DNA of 64,000 nucleotides from Lactococcus lactis (GTDB lineage: Bacteria; Bacillota; Bacilli; Lactobacillales; Streptococcaceae). Below are positions 53,431 through 60,798 of this stretch, in pieces. Under the pieces are notes generated by a model that had not been told where the DNA came from, ran no database searches, and saw only the letters and a program-made list of their open reading frames with translations. Location of the stretch: the NCBI RefSeq assembly GCF_029023865.1, contig NZ_CP118969.1:2046001-2110000 (forward strand). The letters run 5' to 3'. Position numbers and translations under genes: made by a program. How positions within the stretch are numbered: position 1 is the stretch's first letter; the number at the start of each line of letters is the position of its first letter.

Positions 53431-53673
53431 TCAATCCAATACAAGATTTCCGTCTATTGTTGACATAATCCATAACCAATCGTTAATTTCGGGATATTTT
53501 TTATTGAAAGGTAATGGTCTTTCCCCTGTATTCATTGCCATAATCCTATCGTAATGCGGAGAATACCACCAGTCCGTTTTCCCTATCAAAAATTCATTTA
53601 GATTATGTTTTTTAAAATGTGCAACTTCTAGCAGTGTTCTTTGAATTAATGATACTTGTTTATTGTCTTTCAT
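53431..53673 (-). CDS. Hypothetical early phage protein
   Basis: 80 aa, starts MKDNKQVSLIQRTLLEVAHF with a ribosome-binding site GGAGGAG. Aromatic-rich middle (GKTDWWYSPHYDRIMAM). No family recognised. Confidence 0.6.
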   Translation of the reverse strand: MKDNKQVSLIQRTLLEVAHFKKHNLNEFLIGKTDWWYSPHYDRIMAMNTGERPLPFNKKYPEINDWLWIMSTIDGNLVLD

Positions 53674-53691
53674 TCTTTCTCCTCCAGTTGA

Positions 53692-53735
53692 GTTTAGCGA
53701 GTTCCTAGCTCAGTATGATATAATTTGTTAGACCA
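53692..53735. repeat. Second copy of the 50-bp direct repeat
   Basis: Same sequence as 53306-53350 with few changes; supplies the ribosome-binding site of the 53431-53673 gene on the minus strand and the promoter of RNA C on the plus strand. Confidence 0.85.
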
Positions 53736-53801
53736 TAAAAATTATCCATGAAACATTGTTCTATTAAGCTCGAATTTGGTCAATTCGGGCATTTTTATTT
53801 T
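53731..53801 (+). ncRNA. Short plus-strand RNA C (GACCA family)
   Basis: TGA-TATAAT at 53716-53724; 6 bases later the RNA starts GACCA. Terminator 53768-53790: GCTCGAATT-TGGTC-AATTCGGGC (9 pairs, one G-T) followed by ATTTTTATTTT. The 16-base word AAATTATCCATGAAAC at its middle also occurs at 58486-58501. Confidence 0.65.
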
Positions 53802-53837
53802 GGAATAAATTATTGGTCTGTGTGCTATAATGTTGAT

Positions 53838-53904
53838 GACCAAAAATAAAAATCGCAGTATTCTTCAGTATTTCGCTCAAGCTTGGTCAGCTTGGGCTTT
53901 TTTT
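53838..53904 (+). ncRNA. Short plus-strand RNA D (GACCA family)
   Basis: TGC-TATAAT at 53823-53831; 6 bases later the RNA starts GACCA. Terminator 53875-53897: GCTCAAGCT-TGGTC-AGCTTGGGC followed by TTTTTTT. The stem sequence differs from C but stays paired. Confidence 0.65.
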
Positions 53905-53908
53905 GCGT

Positions 53909-54412
53909 TCAATCCATATTGTCTTCAATATATTTAATCCGACTACTACTTCCAGTTCTGAACGCATATATTTTACTTTTAGATGTTCCTTGATTACCAA
54001 AATAATCAAAAGTTGGATTACCTCGAATATCATTATTCATATACCAACTAAAATCATTCGGAATTTTATCCTCAATCATGTAATGGAATTTCTCTATAAA
54101 ATATTTTTGCCCTTCAATGGTTATCTTAGGAATATATTTTTGTACATTCTCTTTTGTTGTCGAAGATAATAACATTATTCCCATTTCAATTGAAAATGCT
54201 GTGGGGAAATTATAAAATTTACCTTTTTCATCTATAGTTATCCTTCGATCTCTCATGAATTTCAAAAACATTATTTTGCTCATCTTAATATTATTAAGTT
54301 CCAATAATTCTATAAATTCTGAGTAAGAAATCTCTTGATTGGATAAAATTATATTTTTCTTTTCAATAGGAACGTAGGTTATGCTTTCGATTCTATCCAC
54401 TTTCCACCTCAA
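53909..54412 (-). CDS. KilAC-like phage antirepressor-type protein
   Basis: 167 aa. Residues 25-115 (ISYSEFIELLELNNIKMSKIMFLKFMRDRR ... YNFPTAFSIEMGIMLLSS ... KITIEGQKYFIEKF) follow the pattern of the KilA/Ant C-terminal domain. It has no BRO or Rha N-terminal domain. A second, more typical KilAC end is at 63849. It may bind DNA or interfere with a repressor. Confidence 0.55.
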   Translation of the reverse strand: MRWKVDRIESITYVPIEKKNIILSNQEISYSEFIELLELNNIKMSKIMFLKFMRDRRITIDEKGKFYNFPTAFSIEMGIMLLSSTTKENVQKYIPKITIEGQKYFIEKFHYMIEDKIPNDFSWYMNNDIRGNPTFDYFGNQGTSKSKIYAFRTGSSSRIKYIEDNMD

Positions 54413-54624
54413 TCCATATGTTTATCAAGCCATTTTTCAGGGAACACGTTCTCTGACTCGTCAAGGTCTGAGCGGTTGATAAAATAGGGGTTTTTCGTCG
54501 CAAATGTTGCATTTACAACCTTACCGCATCTTTCACACCTTTCTTTATACCTTTGGTACTCTCCATTGCTTAAAGTTCCTAGATATACCCACTTATGCCC
54601 GAACAGCTTACACAAAAGTTTCAT
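54409..54624 (-). CDS. DUF1660 family zinc-ribbon phage protein
   Basis: 71 aa. MKLLCKLFGHKWVY start and CERCGKVV zinc-binding motif. Short phage proteins of unknown function. Overlaps both neighbours by 4 bases. Confidence 0.8.
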   Translation of the reverse strand: MKLLCKLFGHKWVYLGTLSNGEYQRYKERCERCGKVVNATFATKNPYFINRSDLDESENVFPEKWLDKHMD

Positions 54625-54851
54625 TTATATACTCCTAATCCTTTAATAATCTCATCAGCGCTCATACTAGCCCAAGGTTCTGGAATTAGTGGGTGTATAA
54701 TATTGCTGATTTTTTTAACTTCTTTTTCTAGTTCTAAAATTTGAGTCCCTATTGTGATAACAGTTGATAAGCAACCACTTTTAATGCAATCATCTTGAAA
54801 ATATTCAAGTTTGGTTATCTTATCAAATAGCTCACTTATATATGGATTCAT
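54621..54851 (-). CDS. Hypothetical early phage protein
   Basis: 76 aa, helical (STVITIGTQILELEKEVKKISNII). No family recognised. ATG coupled to a 17-codon ORF upstream. Confidence 0.55.
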   Translation of the reverse strand: MNPYISELFDKITKLEYFQDDCIKSGCLSTVITIGTQILELEKEVKKISNIIHPLIPEPWASMSADEIIKGLGVYK

Positions 54852-54901
54852 TCAATCCCTCCCCACCAGTCATTGACCAGCGATATTAGTTTGTCGGTCA
54901 T
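54848..54901 (-). CDS. 17-codon linker ORF
   Basis: MTDKLISLVNDWWGGIE. Its ATG overlaps the stop of the upstream gene and its stop overlaps the ATG of the downstream gene, and GGAGGG inside it serves the next start. It may only carry ribosomes across the gap. Confidence 0.4.
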   Translation of the reverse strand: MTDKLISLVNDWWGGIE

Positions 54902-55062
54902 AACTTAACTGCTATCTTCCTATTACCTTTATCGCGCCTTGAATTAACTGGTCTTGACCACCATTTAATAGTTGTAGGTTTAACATTTAGTAATTTAGCA
55001 AGTTCGTCAGCTGTTCCTTCTGCTATAAATTTTTCGCCTTTATATATTGCGTATTCAATCAT
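54898..55062 (-). CDS. Small phage protein with helix-turn-helix
   Basis: 54 aa from MIEYAIYKGEKFIAEGTADE. The segment DELAKLLNVKPTTIKWW is a helix-turn-helix of the same type as the 57942-58304 gene. Start overlaps the stop of the upstream gene; GGAGGGG lies just before. Confidence 0.6.
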   Translation of the reverse strand: MIEYAIYKGEKFIAEGTADELAKLLNVKPTTIKWWSRPVNSRRDKGNRKIAVKL

Positions 55063-55447
55063 CATCCCCTCCAATCGCTGCGAGTGCATCAAATGCTATT
55101 CCGTCAATTACTTCTAAAAGTAATGCAGTATCTACGCTCAAATCATAAATTTGGTTATGCTCTTCTATATTTGCTCTGATTTCTGTCAGTGCTTTAACCT
55201 TACTGTTAAGCTGTTCTTGGAGTTTTTCAACCGAAAGTTTGCCAGTGTGAGCTGAAAGTGCCAGCTTTTCAAGCTTGTCAAATTCTTCCATAGGCATTGT
55301 GACAGTCAAAGATTTGCTTTTATCAAAATTACCAGTTAAAATATCTTCTGGTTCACTATACACACGGCCTTTTTCTATCGACTCTTTATATCTTCTAGCT
55401 TCTTCTCTATAGATCTCTTCCATGCTTTTTCCTGAAATATCTGTCAT
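55055..55447 (-). CDS. Hypothetical phage protein, coiled coil
   Basis: 130 aa from MTDISGKSMEE with GGAGG 7 bases upstream; a GTG two codons earlier is possible. Helical (LEKLALSAHTGKLSVEKLQEQL). No family recognised. Confidence 0.6.
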   Translation of the reverse strand: MTDISGKSMEEIYREEARRYKESIEKGRVYSEPEDILTGNFDKSKSLTVTMPMEEFDKLEKLALSAHTGKLSVEKLQEQLNSKVKALTEIRANIEEHNQIYDLSVDTALLLEVIDGIAFDALAAIGGDDD

Positions 55448-55449
55448 TC

Positions 55450-55980
55450 TCACACCTCCCCAGTGCTACCAAAGTATTTACTCGTTATCTCTTTCCATAC
55501 TTTGCACCTTTTTATATTATTTATTGCGCTTTTAGTAACTCCAAACATCAATGATATTTCATACATTGAAAGCTCTTTTTTTAATAAAAGTTCGCAAATT
55601 TTTTCTACATCTGTTTCGTTCAATATAGCAGCAGGATTTTTAGATCCCACACCTTTATTTTCTCTAATTGAACTGTTTTTAGAACGTCCTATCCATTCTA
55701 GGTTTGAATAGTGGTTATTTAATTTGTTACCGTCAATATGGTTAACCGTTGGGTCTTTGATATGTTTTTCAGGAAGCCCTACGTATGTTACTATCACTAA
55801 AGTTGCAACTCTTGTAAAGCAGCTATTACCTCTTTTACCACCAGATAATGCTAACGATAAATAACCATCTTTATCACGTTTTGGCTTTAAAAATCCATTT
55901 TTATATTTTGAATAAACATTTCCGAACTCATCTATTTCATAAAGTCCATGCTTAATGTTTTTATAAATTAAATCTTTCAT
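55450..55980 (-). CDS. HNH homing endonuclease
   Basis: 176 aa. N-terminal NUMOD4-like segment (GLYEIDEFGNVYSKYKNGFLKPKRDKDGY), HNH core (VNHIDGNKLNNHYSNLEWI, about 78-98) and a C-terminal helix-turn-helix (YEISLMFGVTKSAINNIK). Free-standing phage homing enzymes of this plan cut intron- or gene-less alleles. It sits next to the dUTPase gene, which may mark its target. Confidence 0.9.
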   Translation of the reverse strand: MKDLIYKNIKHGLYEIDEFGNVYSKYKNGFLKPKRDKDGYLSLALSGGKRGNSCFTRVATLVIVTYVGLPEKHIKDPTVNHIDGNKLNNHYSNLEWIGRSKNSSIRENKGVGSKNPAAILNETDVEKICELLLKKELSMYEISLMFGVTKSAINNIKRCKVWKEITSKYFGSTGEV

Positions 55981-55998
55981 TTACTAGCTTTCTAGCTT

Positions 55999-56418
55999 TT
56001 AATGCTTATCAGTTGAGCCAAAACCACCTGTACGCTTTCCATTTGCGTTGTAATCGTCTGTTGTAAGGTATTTGACAAATACCCCTTGCATTATTCTTTG
56101 ACCTTTAGAAATGGTTACAGGCTCTTTTGAGATGTTCATAAACAAGCCTTTAAATTCATTAGGATAATAATCTGAATCGATAATTCCTACTGAATTAATC
56201 AATGCAATGCCACGCTTAACTGGATTACTTGAACGGTCGTATAATTTCAATACTTCATCATGTCCAAGTTGAACAGCTAGACCAGTGCTTACCAATTTAA
56301 TTTCATCAGGTTGAATCGTAACTGTTTCGCTTGCTGAAATATCATAACCTGCGCTGTATTCTGTCGCTCTTTCTGGAAGTGTCGCATTTTTATTTAGTTT
56401 TACAAATTGTCTTTTCAT
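55999..56418 (-). CDS. dut: dUTP diphosphatase
   Basis: 139 aa. The five trimeric dUTPase motifs are visible: AGYDI, DRSS, GIIDSDY, QRIMQ and the end RTGGFGST. It removes dUTP. In phages of this group dUTPase can also act as a signal protein; nothing here tests that. Confidence 0.94.
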   Translation of the reverse strand: MKRQFVKLNKNATLPERATEYSAGYDISASETVTIQPDEIKLVSTGLAVQLGHDEVLKLYDRSSNPVKRGIALINSVGIIDSDYYPNEFKGLFMNISKEPVTISKGQRIMQGVFVKYLTTDDYNANGKRTGGFGSTDKH

Positions 56419-56726
56419 TCTCCATCCTCCACAGGCACATCAGTTCTCGAATATCCTACTTCATCACACCATTTTAAGAATTGAACTCTTAGCTCATCTG
56501 GAATAAAGGCAAGGGTCACAATTTTACCACTAGCATCCCAAGAATAAATAGCACGACCATTTCTTTCAGTATCTTTTTGCATGTTTTGAACAGTCGCTCG
56601 GAGAACATCTTCTGTTATAACTTTCCGTTTAAGGCTCATCATCCCGTCTTTATTTATTGTTGTTAAATAAATATCATTTGAAATAGCTGCATTTGCTATG
56701 ACCATATTTTTATAAACTTCGCTCAT
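56415..56726 (-). CDS. Hypothetical phage protein
   Basis: 103 aa. DIYLTTINKDGMMSLKRKVITEDVLRATVQNM ... IVTLAFIPDELR. Beta-rich. No family name is certain. Overlaps both neighbours by 4 bases. Confidence 0.6.
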   Translation of the reverse strand: MSEVYKNMVIANAAISNDIYLTTINKDGMMSLKRKVITEDVLRATVQNMQKDTERNGRAIYSWDASGKIVTLAFIPDELRVQFLKWCDEVGYSRTDVPVEDGE

Positions 56727-57214
56727 TCCGCCACCTCAATCTGTTCATAGCTCCCAGTTTGCATGCTGTCGATTTCTTGCTGGGTGAAGGATGATTTATA
56801 CCGACCTGTCGCTTCGGTACTACCCCAGTGTTCAAAATATCCAGTGCTTGTGTCTAATATCAAGTAACTTGTTGTCAGTTTATTCTTCAAATAGAACAGC
56901 TGCGGTTTTTCGACTGTGTAGCCGTCTAGCCATGCACGAAGAATCAAGTTGATATTTTCATCATTTCTTTGAAAGAAAAGCCACTCATTCACATCGTCTG
57001 GCATATTATCATCATCTAGTAAAGCTAACGCATTATTATTTTTTCCTTTTACACATTCAATCCAGCTACCCACACACTCAGGCACGACTGGCAGGGATTG
57101 CTGTGGTTGCCAATCTTTGAATGCCGTTAGTAGCTGAGCTTTATTCCAGTACTCTGCATAATTTGTACTTTTCGAAACTGGTAAACTACTTAATTCTTCT
57201 TCAAACTTAGTCAT
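56723..57214 (-). CDS. DUF1642 family phage protein
   Basis: 163 aa. LPVVPECVGSWIE and LILRAWLDGYTVEKPQLFYL are the DUF1642 signatures of lactococcal/streptococcal phages. Function unknown. Confidence 0.88.
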   Translation of the reverse strand: MTKFEEELSSLPVSKSTNYAEYWNKAQLLTAFKDWQPQQSLPVVPECVGSWIECVKGKNNNALALLDDDNMPDDVNEWLFFQRNDENINLILRAWLDGYTVEKPQLFYLKNKLTTSYLILDTSTGYFEHWGSTEATGRYKSSFTQQEIDSMQTGSYEQIEVAE

Positions 57215-57413
57215 TTTTCGTGTCCTCCAATATTGCGATTAGTTCTCTAGCATTGTCTATTTCAAGAATCTTTACTTTACGATAGAGGAATACTGGGCTA
57301 AATACCTCAATCTCATCGCCATAATTAAATTTAATTAAAGTGTTACCGATAGTATCTTTTAAAATCACTGCGGTATGATCCGCAATTGTTTTTAATAAAC
57401 TTTCAACTGTCAT
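57207..57413 (-). CDS. Hypothetical phage protein
   Basis: 68 aa, small beta-barrel-like (IGNTLIKFNYGDEIEVFSPVFLYRKVKILEI). Overlaps the DUF1642 gene by 8 bases. Confidence 0.55.
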   Translation of the reverse strand: MTVESLLKTIADHTAVILKDTIGNTLIKFNYGDEIEVFSPVFLYRKVKILEIDNARELIAILEDTKND

Positions 57414-57416
57414 TTC

Positions 57417-57545
57417 TTACTCCTCTGTCCAGACATTTGCGCAATCAGAACAATAAAATCCAGTTGATCCGCAAAAATCGCAACAATATTTTTCTACTAC
57501 ATTTTCACTACCACATTGTGGGCATTCAATCTCGCTTAGTATCAT
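57417..57545 (-). CDS. 42-aa zinc-ribbon protein
   Basis: MILSEIECPQCGSENVVEKY then CCDFCG and YCSDCANVW: three CxxC pairs, a zinc ribbon. The ATG overlaps the stop of the YopX-like gene (ATGA) and its stop lies 3 bases from the next start. Could bind nucleic acid or protein. Confidence 0.7.
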   Translation of the reverse strand: MILSEIECPQCGSENVVEKYCCDFCGSTGFYCSDCANVWTEE

Positions 57546-57931
57546 CTAGCTGCTCCTTCCAATAATTCAGGGTTCTCATAGATATTTCCGATGACTTCAT
57601 AATTCAATTTATTTGTACTCGCCCAGTATTCTTGCCGATATAACCTATTTCCTTCAAAAATAATTGAATATCCATATTTTGGAGAATATTCAAGATAACC
57701 GATTTTGTCATCAGGAGCTAAGAATATAGCATGCAGTTTTAAAATGTCACCTTCATAAATTTCAACGCCATTTTTATCTTTTATTCCTGTTGACTGCATA
57801 AATTCAACGTCTTCATCAGCGCCAGTACAGAAATGGTCAAAACGATAATTAATGCTATCGTCGAAATATTCAACCTCTCCATAACTCATACGCTCATCTT
57901 GTTTATCCCAAGCTCTTAATTTTGGTTTCAT
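57542..57931 (-). CDS. YopX family phage protein
   Basis: 129 aa. MQSTGIKDKNGVEIYEGDILK and YEVIGNIYENPELL are the YopX signature. Function unknown. Confidence 0.88.
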   Translation of the reverse strand: MKPKLRAWDKQDERMSYGEVEYFDDSINYRFDHFCTGADEDVEFMQSTGIKDKNGVEIYEGDILKLHAIFLAPDDKIGYLEYSPKYGYSIIFEGNRLYRQEYWASTNKLNYEVIGNIYENPELLEGAAR

Positions 57932-57941
57932 CTAGCTGCTC

Positions 57942-58304
57942 CTATAATCCTAATTCTTCTTTTCTTGAGTTTTCGATTGCAATTTGCGCTCTGATATTTC
58001 TTCGCAATCTACGTTCTTCTTTTGTTTCGTGCTTTCTACGGTCACGATCGGTTATTTCATCAGAAATCTTAGACTTTGAACCACCATAAGGCTTCCAACC
58101 GGGATATTTATCCATCAACGCTTTTTCATTTACAATGGCGACTTTGACTGCGTTATTTTTTGGAGAATTAGCCATACCATTTTTAACCCATCCAGCGACT
58201 GAATGAGGTGAAACAAGAAGCATTTTCGAAAGCTCTTTTTTCGTACCAGTTCCCATTTTTATACCATTGAAATAAACATCATAAATTTTTTCTAACCTTG
58301 CCAT
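57942..58304 (-). CDS. Helix-turn-helix phage protein
   Basis: 120 aa. YDVYFNGIKMGTGTKKELSKMLLVSPHSVAGWVKNGM carries a short helix-turn-helix. The C-terminus is very basic (DRDRRKHETKEERRLRRNIR). Likely a DNA-binding early regulator. Confidence 0.65.
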   Translation of the reverse strand: MARLEKIYDVYFNGIKMGTGTKKELSKMLLVSPHSVAGWVKNGMANSPKNNAVKVAIVNEKALMDKYPGWKPYGGSKSKISDEITDRDRRKHETKEERRLRRNIRAQIAIENSRKEELGL

Positions 58305-58443
58305 CTCCTGCCTCTTTCAATCCACTTAGTTTATTTTTCCATTGTTCGTGAAACCATTCGTCGTCTTTGTCAGCGACTTTATGATTCTTCAAGATATCCT
58401 TGTCTTTAAAATCTAGGACATTTTTTTCTTTTTGCGTTGTCAT
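58279..58443 (-). CDS. 54-aa hydrophilic phage protein
   Basis: MTTQKEKNVLDFKDKDILKN, ending GKVRKNL. AGAGGTG lies 5 bases before the ATG. It overlaps the start of the next gene by 26 bases. Acidic/basic helix with a WFHEQW motif. Function unknown. Confidence 0.6.
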   Translation of the reverse strand: MTTQKEKNVLDFKDKDILKNHKVADKDDEWFHEQWKNKLSGLKEAGDGKVRKNL

Positions 58444-58475
58444 ATTAACACCTCTTATTTTAGCTTTTAAGCGCT

Positions 58476-58505
58476 TTTAGCTTGTTCATGATAAATTATC
58501 CATGA
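58476..58505. repeat. Inverted repeat TTCATGGATAA / TTATCATGAA in the leader of the 54-aa gene
   Basis: A 10-bp hairpin with one bulge on the minus strand. Half of it (AAATTATCCATGAAAC on the plus strand) recurs inside RNA C at 53742-53757. Confidence 0.5.
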
Positions 58506-58553
58506 AACGGTTTAAGCACTCAATGTAACCGTAATTTTCATGAATTAGAGCTA

Positions 58554-58799
58554 TTACAGGTCTATTTGTTTATCTTTGGTCAATTCTTCAAGTATTTTGT
58601 ATAAATCTTTCCATTTCATTTGCTTTGAATGGTTGTATTTATTGCAAATATCTAAGTAAAGCTGAGAAAGTTCGTGATTGTGCTTAGTTCGACCGCTGAT
58701 TTTCACAGACAATTCTTTGTGGTTAACGTTTAAATTATTATTTATTGCCAATCCATTCAGCTTTTTCAAAGTGTTAAAATTTGTTTTAATCATACTCAT
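58554..58799 (-). CDS. Hypothetical phage protein
   Basis: 81 aa, helical (HELSQLYLDICNKYNHSKQMKWKDLYKILEEL). Overlaps the DUF1064 gene by 4 bases. No family recognised. Confidence 0.55.
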   Translation of the reverse strand: MSMIKTNFNTLKKLNGLAINNNLNVNHKELSVKISGRTKHNHELSQLYLDICNKYNHSKQMKWKDLYKILEELTKDKQIDL

Positions 58800-59170
58800 A
58801 TCTCGCTCTCCTCGAACATATTCATTCTCGCTACTTGCTTCGCGATTGTTATTGGAATTCCATATCTGTTAGCAAATAATTTTGCTTTCATTTTAAATTC
58901 AGGTAGGACCATGCCTTTTACATCGACAACTTTGATAATCTCGTTAGCTTCATTTCTAAAAACAAAGTCCGCTTTATAAGCTATTTCTCTATAAAGTTTT
59001 CCGTTCAACCTAAATTTATCCATGAGAACAAACTTCTCTTGCATGGTCATCCGTTTATCATTTTTATGTTGCAAATAGTAGATTGATTCAGCTTTGCTAT
59101 CAAATACAATGCCATCTACCGTTGTTTTCTTTGCTCCATATTTTGACTTTTTAGTTTGCTGAAACTTCAT
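58796..59170 (-). CDS. DUF1064 family predicted nuclease
   Basis: 124 aa. KYGAKKTTVDGIVFDSKAESIYYLQ and ADFVF ... VVDVKGMVLPEFKMKAKLF show a PDDEXK-like core (Glu of KAE, Asp of ADF, VDVKG lysine). Such phage proteins are thought to be Holliday-junction or packaging-linked nucleases. Confidence 0.85.
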   Translation of the reverse strand: MKFQQTKKSKYGAKKTTVDGIVFDSKAESIYYLQHKNDKRMTMQEKFVLMDKFRLNGKLYREIAYKADFVFRNEANEIIKVVDVKGMVLPEFKMKAKLFANRYGIPITIAKQVARMNMFEESEI

Positions 59171-59892
59171 CTTTGGTGTCCTGTACTTGAGAAATTCATT
59201 ACTTGCGCATTATTGAGTTTAAATTTCAATCTTGCTGGCAATTGTTCAAGCCTTTCATCACTTTCTGGAATTGTTAGTATAATAATTGAGCAGTTATCAC
59301 TTGCGCTTAATAAAGGAGTCAATGCTTTTTCAGCTTGATTCGATGTGAAGTCTGCCAATGAATCGAAAATCAGAATTTCTGCTTCTTCAATATCATGTAA
59401 TATCTTCAAATATTTTTCTCTTGCTTCATCACTAGAAAATCTATTTTCAGCAATCTGTATGTACTTTCTGACCTTTAATCGTTTTACTTTTTTCTGTCTG
59501 CCAACATTGGTAACAATCCACTTGACCATATTGTCACAAGATACAACACTTAATTCATCAGCGAAATCATATTTAACAATGACATTTTTAGTCAAATCAA
59601 TACCTTTTTTAGCTTTGAATTCTCCTAAGAAGTCATTGACAGCTTTAGTAGCAACTGTCTTTATGCCTTCAGCATGACACATCGGGCAAACTCTTGCATC
59701 ATATAAGTAAGGTTCTCCAATCACTTCACCTTTTTCATTCTTAGGATAAGAAAGCACAGGTTTCTTAGATCCGATAATCTCACAGCCGTGGACTTCACAG
59801 GCTCCAAGTTCCCCACCTTCTTGATAGTTTTTTAAAACATCAGTTGCTTTGATAGCAAACTCTCCGTCATCTCTCCATGTATCAAAAGCCAT
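59167..59892 (-). CDS. DnaC-like helicase-loader relative without an evident P-loop
   Basis: 241 aa. N-terminal zinc-binding pattern (GACEVHGCEI ... VCPMCHAEG) as in phage DnaC loaders, and a C-terminal Walker-B-like strand (EAEILIFDSLADF) followed by CSIIILTIPESDERLEQLPARLKFKL as in AAA+ proteins. A GxxGxGK[ST] motif is absent. It is directly downstream of the replication initiator gene, where loaders sit. Role inferred from position. Confidence 0.6.
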   Translation of the reverse strand: MAFDTWRDDGEFAIKATDVLKNYQEGGELGACEVHGCEIIGSKKPVLSYPKNEKGEVIGEPYLYDARVCPMCHAEGIKTVATKAVNDFLGEFKAKKGIDLTKNVIVKYDFADELSVVSCDNMVKWIVTNVGRQKKVKRLKVRKYIQIAENRFSSDEAREKYLKILHDIEEAEILIFDSLADFTSNQAEKALTPLLSASDNCSIIILTIPESDERLEQLPARLKFKLNNAQVMNFSSTGHQR

Positions 59893-60674
59893 TAGATAAG
59901 ACCTCCGAGAGTTTCTTTTTTAACTTTAACTTTTTGCTGGAACGATTTGAAAGTTGCACTTTCTAAAAACGCATAGGAATTTATACTAAATTTTTTAGTT
60001 TTATCTTCTGGATTTTCTTGTTTGTACCATTCAAAGTAATTTTTAGCTCCGATTACTGCTTGTTTCTTTTCTTCTGATGAGAGTTTCATGAATTCAACTT
60101 GTGCCATTGCTCTTTTTGCAATATTTTTACTAGAGAATTCAATAAACGAATCAAGATATTCAGAAAGAAGTGAGTTTATATCTTCTCCTGAACTTTTTTC
60201 TTGAAAGGCATTTGGTTGCGAAGCGTCTATACTATCCTTACCTATACTATCCTTACCTAACCTAACCTCTCCTATCCTATCCTGTGCGGACATTTGGTTG
60301 TCATTTGGTTGCGGAATGGTTGACACTTGGTTGCCAAGTAGATAAGACCCTTTGCTATCAAGAGATAACAGTGTTTTTTCTTCTGTATATATCGTTGGTT
60401 TTTGTCTATCTTTTCTTATTTTGTTGTTCAAATTCCAATCTTTAACAACTGTGACTCCACTCGGAAATGCAATAATAAATCCTTTGGCTTCCAAAAGTTT
60501 CAAATCATCATTATTTGAACCGTATGCTCTGCTTAACATTTTTGCATTACCAATAAATCCTTCGTCATCAGCTTCCATTCCTAAATGAAAGTATAAAAGC
60601 TGACTTGATGACGGCATATCAACGAATAAATCACTCGTTGTTACTTCTTTGCTGAACATTCTTCTTTGTGCCAC
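59892..60674 (-). CDS. Phage replication initiator (replisome organizer)
   Basis: 260 aa, GTG start with AAAGGAG 6 bases upstream. N-terminal winged-helix region (RRMFSKEVTTSDLFVDMPSSSQLLYFHLGMEADDEGFI) typical of lactococcal replisome organizers, a low-complexity middle encoded by iteron-like repeats, and a DnaB-binding type C-terminus (LSEYLDSFIEFSSKNIAKRAM). It should bind the origin inside its own gene. Confidence 0.88.
   Translation of the reverse strand: MAQRRMFSKEVTTSDLFVDMPSSSQLLYFHLGMEADDEGFIGNAKMLSRAYGSNNDDLKLLEAKGFIIAFPSGVTVVKDWNLNNKIRKDRQKPTIYTEEKTLLSLDSKGSYLLGNQVSTIPQPNDNQMSAQDRIGEVRLGKDSIGKDSIDASQPNAFQEKSSGEDINSLLSEYLDSFIEFSSKNIAKRAMAQVEFMKLSSEEKKQAVIGAKNYFEWYKQENPEDKTKKFSINSYAFLESATFKSFQQKVKVKKETLGGLI
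60208..60340. repeat. Iteron cluster, probable phage replication origin inside the initiator gene
   Basis: Two adjacent perfect 15-bp repeats TATACTATCCTTACC (60228-60242, 60243-60257), then 5-bp units TAACC, TAACC, TCTCC, TATCC, TATCC up to 60282. On both sides are copies of ATTTGGTTG (60209, 60291, 60302, with CTTGGTTG at 60328). Phages of this group carry the origin in the initiator gene. Confidence 0.8.
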
Positions 60675-60798
60675 GAATACTCCTTTCTTCTATATTTATT
60701 TCAAATTTTATTTTTAAAATTAAAGGCTGGGGGATGTTGCACATTGCCTATCCCCTCGAATTTAAGCATTTGTTACGCACGCTGCACCTGGTTGTTAA

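Noticed and set aside
60674-60798. 22-codon ORF between ssb and the initiator gene
   Set aside because: No ribosome-binding site and no coupling; treated as a spacer, although it contains a GGGGAT/ATCCCC hairpin.
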